From: Verrucomicrobiales bacterium
GTDB taxonomy: Bacteria > Verrucomicrobiota > Verrucomicrobiia > Verrucomicrobiales > V1-33
Length of the DNA: 48,664 nucleotides
NCBI GenBank assembly: GCA_028293125.1
Contig: JAQGPJ010000065.1
Span: forward strand, 1-48,664
Direction: 5' to 3'
Positions 15,671 to 23,019 of the stretch are shown piece after piece; within the stretch, counting starts at the first letter, position 1; each line of letters opens with the position of its first letter. Below the pieces are notes generated by a model that saw nothing but the letters and a program-made list of their open reading frames with translations, was not told the origin of the DNA and made no database searches. A program made the translations under genes and the position numbers.

Positions 15671-15699
15671 TTGGACAACTTTAATTTGTCCATTATAGG
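15671..15699 (+). promoter_or_regulatory. Promoter with internal operator-like palindrome
   Basis: TGGACA (15672-15677) and TATAGG (15694-15699) are 16 bases apart. GGACAA (15673-15678) and TTGTCC (15686-15691) form an exact inverted repeat with a 7-base spacer filling the space between -35 and -10, where a dimeric repressor could bind. The ATG of the next gene is six bases after the -10 box, suggesting a leaderless transcript. Confidence 0.5.
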
Positions 15700-15704
15700 G
15701 GTCG

Positions 15705-18584
15705 ATGAAATTCACATTAAATTTTACAGGCCGACGGCTGATGCCATTGCTGCCTGTTTTGATATGCAGGACCACACTGACCGCCCAAACGGTTCCCGTT
15801 GACTGGATGGATATCAGCGGTGCGCATGCGGAGGGGAACACCCTGATCGCGGATGACTTCAACGCGGCCGCCCGTTCAAGCCAGACCATCATCGCCGACG
15901 GTGCGGGGTCCTTTCAGTTCACCGTCTTCGCGCAGAGCCACCATGTCACCGCCGGCCTGACAAACGGTGTGGCCGCCGCGACCCGCGCGCAGATGCCGTT
16001 CGCCATCGATCTGAATGGCGGATCCAGCGCGGAGGTTTGGGAATCCGGCACTTACAAGGGTGAGACGACCTATGCGGTCGGGGATGTTTTCTCATTTTCG
16101 GTCTCTGACAGCGGTGTGAATTATCTGAAGAACGGCACCGCCTTCCACACCACGGCCGGCACCGCTGTTTCCTACCCGGTGTCACTCAGCGCGCTTCCTG
16201 TTCACCCGGTGCCCGGCAGCCGTCTCTTCAATGCCACGGCGACCACCTCCCTGCCCGCCACGTTCCTCGTCAGCCCCGCGGGGTCGCATGTCACCTTCAG
16301 CCCGGATTCCCCCCAGCGCGTGGCCTCCGGTGATCCGGTTTCGTTCACCGTGGTGGCGGATCCCGGATACACCCGCTCAGCCGTCGGAGGTTCCGCCCCC
16401 GCGGGAAGTTTCACCGGGAATGTTTACACCACCGGACCCATCACCGCGGACTGCAGCGTCGTCTTTTCAGCATCCCCCACCACCGGTTCCGCCGGCATCA
16501 CGGCAGTCTGGGCAAACGACGGCGCGGACAAAGTGGTCCGTGATGAAATCCGCGCCACCACCAACCCCGCCGGAGTCGGAAACAGCGTCTGGGATGGGAC
16601 GGTGGCCCGGCAGTTTGGAGCGCGGAATGAAGTGGTTTCGATCAACTTCATCATTGAGGCGGCCATCACCCCGGCGGCGGATCTCAGCGTGGGCCTGTCG
16701 GACCTGACCGGTCCGGGAGGATCCGTGATCCGCTCCGCCCCGCGCCCGGCCCATGCCCTTTTCACCTGGACCGGCACTGAGTGCGAGCTCTTCCTGGTCC
16801 GTTATCTGGAGATAAAGGGGCTCAGCGCCTTCGGATATGGTTTGTATAGCGGCAGTGAGCCTCAAATTCCCGAAAAGCTCCGCCTTCCGTTGGTGAATGG
16901 GAATTACACGGGAGGGTGGTCCGACCGTCCCCATCACGACAAGTTTTATCCGGATATTGCGGTCCCCATGGAACTGGCTCCGGTTTTCAGCATTCCGGCC
17001 GGGAGCAGTCAGAGTGTGTGGGCCGATATTTATATTCCCAAAACAGCCGCCGCCGGGCTTCACACCGGCAGTTTCAGCCTTTCCGCTAACGGCGGCCTGC
17101 TGCGGAAAATCCCCGTGGCCCTGACAGTGAGGAATTTTGAGCTGCCCGATGTCCCCAGCTCCAAAACCATGCTGTTCACGGGGTATGGAACGGTGTCGCG
17201 CCGATACACCGGAGTGACTTTCCCGGAAAGGGGAACTCCGGAGGATACCCGGACCCTGCAGGTGCTTCACCATCAAAGGCTGATGGCCCACCGGCATAAA
17301 ATTTCCCTTATCGGGGATGATGCGACCCGGAATCCGGGAAGTGATCAGCCGGGTGATGCCTACCGTCCGTTTCTTTCCGGGGACGCCTTCACGGCAGCCA
17401 ATGGATATGCGGGACCGGGAACCGGGGTGGGCAACGGCATTTATTCCATAGGAACCTACAGGAGCTGGGCAGGCGAATGGGGAGTCACGCAAACCGCCAT
17501 CCGAAGCCATACGGATCAATGGGAAACCTGGTTCCAGACCAATTTCCCGGCCACGGAGCGGTTTCTTTACCTGATCGATGAATCAACCAATTATGCCGAA
17601 ACGGAGACCTGGGCCAACTGGATGAAAACAAATTCCGGGATTGGAAGGAATCTGGCATCCATGGCGACGGTGAGCGCCCCTGCGGCCGCATCCCAAATCC
17701 CCTCGCTCACCATTGCCGCCAGCACCTTTGGCAGTGGGGTGACGGAGGAGTGGCAGAACGCCGTGGATGCCCTCAGGGCCGCGGGGAGGAAAGTCATGCT
17801 GTACAATGGCAAACGACCGGGTCAGGGGGCCTTCTCCACAGAGTGTGACGGGGTGGATCTGCGTGAAATTCCGTGGGGCCAGCACAAGAAAGGAATCGAC
17901 CGGTGGTTTTTCTGGGAAGCCACTTATTACAATGATTTCCAATATGGCCAGGGGGAGACGGATGTTTTCAACCAGGCCAAAACCATCGGAGTGGGTAAAA
18001 CCCGGCATTCGTCCTACGGATTGCAGGGAGGAAATGCCAGCAACGGCGACGGCGTGCTTTTTTACCCTGGAACGGACCTTGTCTTCCCAGCCTCATCCTA
18101 TGGGGTCGATGGTCCTCTGGCCAGCCTGCGCCTGAAGCATTGGAGACGGGGAATCCAGGATGTGGACTATCTGGCGCTGGCAGGCGCCAAAGATGCGGCG
18201 GCAGTCGCCGCCCTGGTCCAGCGGATGGTCCCCAAAGCCATGTGGGAACTGCCTATCACCGATCCCAACGATCCGAGCTATTATGCCAACGTGGCTCCCA
18301 GCTGGAGCATGAACCCCGACGATTGGGAGGCGTCCCGCAAGAGCCTCGGGGACATCATTGAGGGATCATCCGCTCCCGGCAACGGCCCCGGACTGGCCGT
18401 GATCCACACGCCGGACGGTGCGATGGCCATTTGGGATGACGCTGCCAAAGGCTGGATCCTTCAGCAGTCGGCGGACCTCTCAGGCTGGTCGGATGTTGGA
18501 AACCCCATTTCGGCTGCCGGCAGTCACACCTATTCGGGAAACGCCAAAAAGCTTTTCATAAGATTGGCGAAGCTGGCTCCCTGA
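15705..18584 (+). CDS. Large exported protein with DUF4091/GH123-like C-terminal region
   Basis: This 959-residue protein has a signal sequence (about 1-28, ending TLTAQ). The N-terminal region (about 30-185) is beta-rich and SPRY-like (DDFNAAARSSQTI, VGDVFSFSVSDSGVNYLKNG). An InlB-type repeat-like module follows at about 187-262. The main part (about 268-890) contains ADIYIPKTAAAGLHTG and LPDVPSSKTML, and later GDGVLFYPGTD and ASLRLKHWRRGIQDVDYL, typical of DUF4091, a family related to GH123 N-acetylgalactosaminidase-like proteins. The end carries LQQSADLSGWSDV and FIRLAKLAP, a C-terminal module shared with other large proteins here. It is likely an extracellular glycan-active protein. A catalytic pair cannot be assigned with certainty. 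Confidence 0.75.
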   Translation: MKFTLNFTGRRLMPLLPVLICRTTLTAQTVPVDWMDISGAHAEGNTLIADDFNAAARSSQTIIADGAGSFQFTVFAQSHHVTAGLTNGVAAATRAQMPFAIDLNGGSSAEVWESGTYKGETTYAVGDVFSFSVSDSGVNYLKNGTAFHTTAGTAVSYPVSLSALPVHPVPGSRLFNATATTSLPATFLVSPAGSHVTFSPDSPQRVASGDPVSFTVVADPGYTRSAVGGSAPAGSFTGNVYTTGPITADCSVVFSASPTTGSAGITAVWANDGADKVVRDEIRATTNPAGVGNSVWDGTVARQFGARNEVVSINFIIEAAITPAADLSVGLSDLTGPGGSVIRSAPRPAHALFTWTGTECELFLVRYLEIKGLSAFGYGLYSGSEPQIPEKLRLPLVNGNYTGGWSDRPHHDKFYPDIAVPMELAPVFSIPAGSSQSVWADIYIPKTAAAGLHTGSFSLSANGGLLRKIPVALTVRNFELPDVPSSKTMLFTGYGTVSRRYTGVTFPERGTPEDTRTLQVLHHQRLMAHRHKISLIGDDATRNPGSDQPGDAYRPFLSGDAFTAANGYAGPGTGVGNGIYSIGTYRSWAGEWGVTQTAIRSHTDQWETWFQTNFPATERFLYLIDESTNYAETETWANWMKTNSGIGRNLASMATVSAPAAASQIPSLTIAASTFGSGVTEEWQNAVDALRAAGRKVMLYNGKRPGQGAFSTECDGVDLREIPWGQHKKGIDRWFFWEATYYNDFQYGQGETDVFNQAKTIGVGKTRHSSYGLQGGNASNGDGVLFYPGTDLVFPASSYGVDGPLASLRLKHWRRGIQDVDYLALAGAKDAAAVAALVQRMVPKAMWELPITDPNDPSYYANVAPSWSMNPDDWEASRKSLGDIIEGSSAPGNGPGLAVIHTPDGAMAIWDDAAKGWILQQSADLSGWSDVGNPISAAGSHTYSGNAKKLFIRLAKLAP

Positions 18585-18644
18585 ACGGAAATTTCCAGCC
18601 AGCCGCTGAAACTGTTTCCTGAAGCTGGAGGATTTTGCTATCGC

Positions 18645-18692
18645 TTCCTGAACCCTGAACCCTGAACCCTGAACCCTGAACCCTTCAACCTT
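18645..18692 (+). repeat. Tandem AACCCTG heptamers (solo end of the dispersed element)
   Basis: CCTGAACCCTGAACCCTGAA continues to five AACCCTG-type units, ending CCCTTCAACC. This is the right end of the dispersed element alone, without a body, about 60 bases after the stop of the DUF4091-like gene. Confidence 0.7.
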
Positions 18693-18704
18693 CTCCCCGC
18701 CAGC

Positions 18705-19607
18705 TCAAGACGTGGAATCCGCCCTCCCCGCGTCCTGCGCCACCTGATCCAGCTCCGCCACCGCGGCCGGCGGCAGGACCGCCCCGGCCGCGGCCAGGTT
18801 TTCAGTCAGGTGGGCCAGGGAGGAGGTGCCCGGAATCAGGAGAATGTTCGGGGACTGCTGCAGCAGCCAGGCAAGAGCCAGCTGCCTGGAGGTGAGGCCC
18901 AGCCATGAGGCCACATCGCTCAGCGTCCGGGACTGCAGCGGCGAGAACCCGCCAAGCGGGAAGAAGGGGACGTAGGCGATGCCCTGCCCCGTGAGATCAT
19001 CAATGAAGGCATCATCGGCCCGGTGGGCGATGTTGTAAAAATTCTGAATGCACACCACGGGCGCGATGCCCCGGACTTCGGCCAGTTGGACGGGGCTGAC
19101 ATTGCTGAGACCGAGGTGGCGGATGAGTCCCTCTTTTTGCAGATCCGCCAGGACCCCAAAGGGCTCGGCGATGGAGGAATGGTCAGGCGCGGCGAGGCCG
19201 CCCACCCGGAGGTTCACCACCGGGAGCGCCTCCAGTCCCAGGCGGCCCAGATTGTCATGCACCGCCCGGCGCAGATCCTCCGGCCGCAGTGCGGGTTTCC
19301 AGGAGGCGTCACCGCCGCGGAGGACTCCGACCTTGGTGACCAGCACCAAGTCCTCCGGATAGGGATGCAGGGCCTCCCGGATGATTTCATTGGTCACGTG
19401 CGGGCCATAGAAGTCGGAGGTGTCAATGTGGTTCACCCCGCGCGCGATGGCTTCGCGCAGCACGGCCACACAGCCGGCGCGGTCGCGCGGCGGGCCGAAG
19501 ACACCGGGTCCGGCCAGCTGCATGGCGCCATAGCCCATCCGGCGGACAGAGTACGGAGTGCCGGGAAAGGTGAAGGCGCCGCCAAGCAGGCTTTGTGAGG
19601 AATCCAT
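18705..19607 (-). CDS. pdxI: Aldo/keto reductase, pyridoxal reductase PdxI (YdbC) type
   Basis: This 300-residue protein matches E. coli YdbC closely from memory. Shared segments include RMGYGAMQLAGPGVFGPPRD, GVNHIDTSDFYGPHVTNEII, AHRADDAFID, GIAYVPFFPLGGFSPLQS and LAWLLQQSPNILLIPGTSS. YdbC (PdxI) reduces pyridoxal to pyridoxine with NADPH in vitamin B6 salvage. The Asp and Tyr of the AKR tetrad are in HIDTSDFYG and the Lys in LVTKVG. The usual His position reads NLRVGG (Arg), as in YdbC itself. The start at 19607 is chosen by homology; the frame continues upstream into a repeat, which is not coding. Nothing nearby belongs to B6 metabolism. Confidence 0.9.
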   Translation of the reverse strand: MDSSQSLLGGAFTFPGTPYSVRRMGYGAMQLAGPGVFGPPRDRAGCVAVLREAIARGVNHIDTSDFYGPHVTNEIIREALHPYPEDLVLVTKVGVLRGGDASWKPALRPEDLRRAVHDNLGRLGLEALPVVNLRVGGLAAPDHSSIAEPFGVLADLQKEGLIRHLGLSNVSPVQLAEVRGIAPVVCIQNFYNIAHRADDAFIDDLTGQGIAYVPFFPLGGFSPLQSRTLSDVASWLGLTSRQLALAWLLQQSPNILLIPGTSSLAHLTENLAAAGAVLPPAAVAELDQVAQDAGRADSTS

Positions 19608-19729
19608 GGTTCCAAGAATAGGACCGGGCCGCCTGAACTCAAGTGACTGCGGTAGGTCCGGCGGCGCAGGGTGCCGGATGATACCGGACTCTTCCGGGTG
19701 CATTGCCGGACCGTGAGGCGGATTTCTGA

Positions 19730-19921
19730 AGCAAAGCTGCTGAATGGACTGGGTGGACTGGGTGGACTGGATGGACGAAGTGGACAAACTGAAAGCCGCC
19801 CGAAGCAGAAAGACACGGTCCCAAGCTTCCAAACCCCATGAATCCACGAGCCCGGCACCTGATAACTAATAATTAATAATCACTTCCTGAACCCTGAACC
19901 CTGACCCTTTAACCTCTCCCC
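19730..19921 (+). repeat. Dispersed intergenic inverted-end element, copy 6
   Basis: The body has expanded TGGACTGGG units (19745-19780), GTGGACAAACTGAAAGCCGC, CCCAAGCTTCC, CATGAATCCACGAG and ATAACTAATAATTAATAATC, then CCTGAACCCTGAACCCTG and TTTAACCTC. The left inverted end is lost. It fills most of the 321-base gap between the reductase and the gene at 19929 (minus). Confidence 0.75.
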
Positions 19922-19928
19922 TCCTCCT

Positions 19929-20786
19929 TCACACCAGCCTCACCGGATAAAGGGGCACGTTTTTCAGACCATATTCCAAGCAGGCCCAGCGGAACCGCTG
20001 GGAAACCACCAGCAGATGCCCGCTATCACGGGGGCCGGGCACTCCAATTTCCTCGCGCGTCCACGCGGCATCGAAGGAGCCCATAGCCTCAACTTCGCAG
20101 CGTGGAAACCGGAGTTCGGGCGGATCGTATCCCCGGTCCTCGTAAAAGCGTGTGCCCATCTCATCCTGCACCACAGGCAGGAGACAGGGAGGCATGACGT
20201 GGGGGGTGTCGATCTCCCAGAAAGCCCCGCGGGCCCGCTCGGGGTGATCCCATTCCAGCGGATGATAATCAAGCTCCAGCCCCTGATTTTCAAAATACGC
20301 CCGCACTTTGGGATGGATGAAGTAATTGTGCCATCCATCCACTACTCCATGCGACTGCTGCCAGTATTGCCGCGTGGATTTGCCCACACCCTGCGCATAC
20401 CCCACCCATCGTTTTCCATTCCTTCCGGCAAAGCCGGTGATGTGCCAGCGCCCCCAGCCATCCCCAAGCCGCAGCAGCTCCGCAGCGTCCAGCTCGGTCC
20501 GGCTCCACTTCACCACGGTCCGCACATTGAAATGGGTCTCCAACAGATGCGGCGGGGCATATCCGTAGTAGGGCGTCCAGCCCTCCTCCTTTAATGCGCT
20601 GAAGAGCGGCTCCCATCCGGGATGGTCTTCCCGGTTGTTTATGGTGGATGAGAAGGCCTTGCCGGGCGGTGCCAGCCCAGTCTCCACGGCGATAGCGAGG
20701 ATGCGTTCGCAGCGCTGCTGATCAAGAATCACTGGCCCCCACTGGCTTGGAGACCCGCTTATGTGCAAATAAATTACTTTTTCCAT
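19929..20786 (-). CDS. Hypothetical 285-aa protein, possibly immunity-like
   Basis: A soluble protein with no signal sequence and no membrane helix. It is rich in Trp and Tyr (for example WTPYYGYAPP, GRWHITGFAGRNGKRW). The last 40 residues (GHLLVVSQRFRWACLEYG then VPLYPVRLV) resemble the end of some contact-dependent immunity-type proteins (Imm43/double-CXXCG class), where a 'S-R-F ... PV' ending is common. The Cys pairs of the double-CXXCG class are absent. I do not recognise a family with confidence. The start ATG at 20786 is preceded by AT-rich DNA. It is divergent from the pseudopilin-like copy D. Confidence 0.55.
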   Translation of the reverse strand: MEKVIYLHISGSPSQWGPVILDQQRCERILAIAVETGLAPPGKAFSSTINNREDHPGWEPLFSALKEEGWTPYYGYAPPHLLETHFNVRTVVKWSRTELDAAELLRLGDGWGRWHITGFAGRNGKRWVGYAQGVGKSTRQYWQQSHGVVDGWHNYFIHPKVRAYFENQGLELDYHPLEWDHPERARGAFWEIDTPHVMPPCLLPVVQDEMGTRFYEDRGYDPPELRFPRCEVEAMGSFDAAWTREEIGVPGPRDSGHLLVVSQRFRWACLEYGLKNVPLYPVRLV

Positions 20787-20927
20787 TCAGCCCATGGTGT
20801 TGTCAAAGTGCACTTACAGCCGTGGTTTCCGGCACAGTCAACCCTCCATTCGATTCCAAGCAAGTCATGGCGGTTCAGCATCGAAGGAGGGTCATGCCGC
20901 TGGAACAGCCGGGGCCTCACTTTGAAC

Positions 20928-20957
20928 TTCACGCACACCGGAGAAATTTGCTATAAC
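20928..20957 (+). promoter_or_regulatory. Promoter of copy D, leaderless
   Basis: TTCACG (20928-20933) and TATAAC (20952-20957) are spaced by 18 bases. The ATG is at 20964, seven bases after the -10. The GAGAAATTTGCTATAAC block matches the block before copy B and before the dead copy. Confidence 0.55.
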
Positions 20958-20963
20958 TGACAC

Positions 20964-21626
20964 ATGACTCATTCCAATGACTCCCCCGGACCGGAGACTC
21001 CTCCGCATCCTTCGTCACACGGACACCGGTCCGTTGCGGGGTGGCTGATGCTTCTCCTTCCTCCGCTGCTGCTGCTGGGAATCCTGATTATTGCCGCTAA
21101 TTCACCATATTCGCGGATCCCTGAAAATGCGCGTAAAACAGACACCCGGGTTCTGTGCAAGGGGATCCAGGAAGCCGTAACGCAGTTTTACGGGGATTAC
21201 AACAGACTGCCCTGGTCTCCCACCCGCACAGCCGGGGAGGACACGGACACGGACACCTCCGCCGCCGCAGGCATGATCAGAATCCTGACCGGCAAGGACA
21301 CGATGCGGAATTCCCGAAACACCAACTACCTCGAAGGCATGAAGGCCGCCAAAGCCCGCACCGGCATCCGCCAGGCGGAGGCCAAAGGCAGCAATAAATG
21401 GGTGAGCGGGTTGGTCGTCGATGACAGCGCGCCGGAGGCGGTGGATGGGTGGGGCGGTTACTACCGCATCCGCATGGACTCCAACCGCGATGGCGAAGTG
21501 GCCAATCCCAACCCGGATGAGGCGGCTGCCGGACGTCTGAGGCTGTCCACTTGGGCCATCGTCTGGAGTGCCGGGAAAGATGGCAAGTGGGAGACTTGGG
21601 GAGACAACGTGAAATCGTGGGACTGA
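20964..21626 (+). CDS. Pseudopilin-like protein with N-terminal tail (copy D)
   Basis: This 220-residue fourth intact paralogue lies about 5.7 kb from the main cluster. It has a tail of about 25 residues rich in Pro/His/Ser, a membrane helix (WLMLLLPPLLLLGILIIAA), the spine KTDTRVLCKGIQEAVTQFYG, EDTDTDTSAAAG, the NTNYLEGMKAAKART block, DGWGGYYRIRMDSNRDG and the terminal GKDGKWETWGDNVKSWD. No FTLIE-like cleavage motif precedes the helix. Its relation to copy A is very close in the C-terminal half (RQAEAKGSNKWVSGLV against RQAEAKGSDKWVSGLV), which suggests duplication or conversion within the genome. Confidence 0.75.
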   Translation: MTHSNDSPGPETPPHPSSHGHRSVAGWLMLLLPPLLLLGILIIAANSPYSRIPENARKTDTRVLCKGIQEAVTQFYGDYNRLPWSPTRTAGEDTDTDTSAAAGMIRILTGKDTMRNSRNTNYLEGMKAAKARTGIRQAEAKGSNKWVSGLVVDDSAPEAVDGWGGYYRIRMDSNRDGEVANPNPDEAAAGRLRLSTWAIVWSAGKDGKWETWGDNVKSWD

Positions 21627-21677
21627 CACCGGGATTCCAATGCCGACGCCCATGGTGCGCCGGCGGTCGGCACCTGT

Positions 21678-22154
21678 TTATTTGGCGGCGGGACGCAGTT
21701 CCATCCTTCCATCCGGCAGGTGGTCGGCGGTGAGAACGGCATCCTCCGGAGTGAAGGAACGATTCAGGGCCTCCTGGGAGAAATCGGCCTCGTGCCGGGG
21801 ATGGAGCACGGACAGGACCACCTTTCCGCCGGCGGTGAACACCAGCAGGTTGCGGTCATCCATCATCCCGATTTTCGTTAGGTGCCTGTCCCGCCATGGA
21901 AAGCCCAGCGCGGCATTCACCTGCTCCGGGCTGGTATAGGGCCCGAAGATGTGCAGGCGCTCCCAAGGGATCTCCGTGAGCCGGCGGAGCTGAATGCCTC
22001 CGGAATCGCGATGCTCCTCCACCGCCGCGTTGAGAGCGTGGCTGAAACGGTCGGCTGGCGTGGACCGCAGGAGGGCATACACACAGGAGACAAACACCAG
22101 GACCACGCCCAAGGCTGCAATGACGAGTCTTTTTTTCAAGGTGTTTGCCAACAT
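21678..22154 (-). CDS. Small membrane-anchored hypothetical protein
   Basis: This 158-residue protein has one N-terminal helix (about 10-28: LVIAALGVVLVFVSCVYALL) and then a periplasmic or extracellular domain. A motif WERLHIFGPYTSPEQV followed by ALGFPW and LLVFTAGGKVVLSVLHPR is typical of a widespread uncharacterised family of small lipoprotein-like proteins in Firmicutes and Bacteroidota; no function is known to me. A Cys in the helix (VSCVY) could be a degenerate lipobox. It is convergent with copy D and separated by about 50 bases. It may be co-transcribed with the upstream DUF6714 gene (29-base gap, same strand). Confidence 0.65.
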   Translation of the reverse strand: MLANTLKKRLVIAALGVVLVFVSCVYALLRSTPADRFSHALNAAVEEHRDSGGIQLRRLTEIPWERLHIFGPYTSPEQVNAALGFPWRDRHLTKIGMMDDRNLLVFTAGGKVVLSVLHPRHEADFSQEALNRSFTPEDAVLTADHLPDGRMELRPAAK

Positions 22155-22183
22155 GCTTTATCCTGATATTGGAATTCCGGACT

Positions 22184-22711
22184 TCAATCCCTATCATTGC
22201 CTGCAGCCTGCCACTTCCGGCACAGGTCCAGAAACTCATCAATGAATTCAATCTGAGGCGGGGTGATCAGGTCAAAGCGCTCCTTGGTCTGACAGACCGC
22301 ATGCACCGCCTTCCAGCCGCCAAACGGAAACTCCGCCAAATAATGCCGCAGAAAGGCCGGAAGATAAAACCGCCAGCCCTCGGCATCTGAAAAGGTGAAA
22401 TACTCCTGGAACTGCTGCGCCTCCGCCGGAACCTCCCACCAGTGCTGCTCCGGATCGAGCGCCGTCAGCTCGGCCACCCGCTCATCGGACAGGAACCACT
22501 CATCATCATAACCGCGGGCCACGTGCAGGGTTATACGGGGCCGCAGGGGGTCCCCGAAAACCTCCGGCAGACGCACGGCAAGCGCCATCGCATCCGCATG
22601 GGCCGCCTGCCAGAGGTCATACAGCTCCTCCACCGCCTCCCGCCGCATGCTTCCCGCCAGCAGCTCCTCACGGCTGGGAAACGGCACTTTCATGGAATCC
22701 GCAAGGGACAT
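22184..22711 (-). CDS. DUF6714-like protein
   Basis: This 175-residue soluble protein has WWEVPAEAQQFQEYFTFSD and GWRFYLPAFLRHYLAEF, the core signature of DUF6714. That family is frequent in Verrucomicrobia and related bacteria and often sits in accessory regions; its biochemical role is unknown. The ATG at 22711 is chosen, and 22693 (MKVPFPSREELL) is equally possible because no ribosome site favours either. A perfect 10-bp palindrome lies 40-63 bases before the start. Confidence 0.65.
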   Translation of the reverse strand: MSLADSMKVPFPSREELLAGSMRREAVEELYDLWQAAHADAMALAVRLPEVFGDPLRPRITLHVARGYDDEWFLSDERVAELTALDPEQHWWEVPAEAQQFQEYFTFSDAEGWRFYLPAFLRHYLAEFPFGGWKAVHAVCQTKERFDLITPPQIEFIDEFLDLCRKWQAAGNDRD

Positions 22712-22750
22712 GGAGTGATCATGGGTTGGGTGACACCGGCCATCAAATGT

Positions 22751-22774
22751 TTGGGTGTTAAAAATAACACCCAA
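22751..22774. promoter_or_regulatory. Perfect 10-bp inverted repeat
   Basis: TTGGGTGTTA (22751-22760), AAAA, TAACACCCAA (22765-22774). The arms match exactly. It lies upstream of the DUF6714 gene in a 308-base gap that otherwise shows no gene. There is no T-tract, so an operator is more likely than a terminator. Confidence 0.5.
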
Positions 22775-23019
22775 AAGACCTGCTGTCTCCAAAACGGAAT
22801 TGCCGGATCTGATGGAGCAGACTCAGACGCTGATGAATTCCCTCAAGTTGAAATGACTGCGACCAGGCGGACCCGGCCGGGTGGCAGGGTTGTGACCGCC
22901 GGGGAACGCCGAGGCCGCCGACGCCGCCGCTTCACCCATGCCATGGTTGATCTGCACACCCGCGCGCCGTGCGGCGGCGATGGCGGCCTGTCAGCCGCGC
23001 CATGAATGACACCACGCTT

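Noticed and set aside
18647-18692. AACCCTG tandem repeats as telomere or CRISPR
   Set aside because: There are only five short units without spacers, and they equal the end of the dispersed element. Neither a CRISPR array nor a linear chromosome end is supported.
19608-19847. N-terminal extension of the aldo/keto reductase
   Set aside because: The upstream 80 codons come from the dispersed repeat; homology starts at 19607.
22793-23019. Possible small gene in the gap before the Sel1/C39 gene
   Set aside because: No frame here has a plausible start, hydrophobic pattern or repeat elsewhere in the window.
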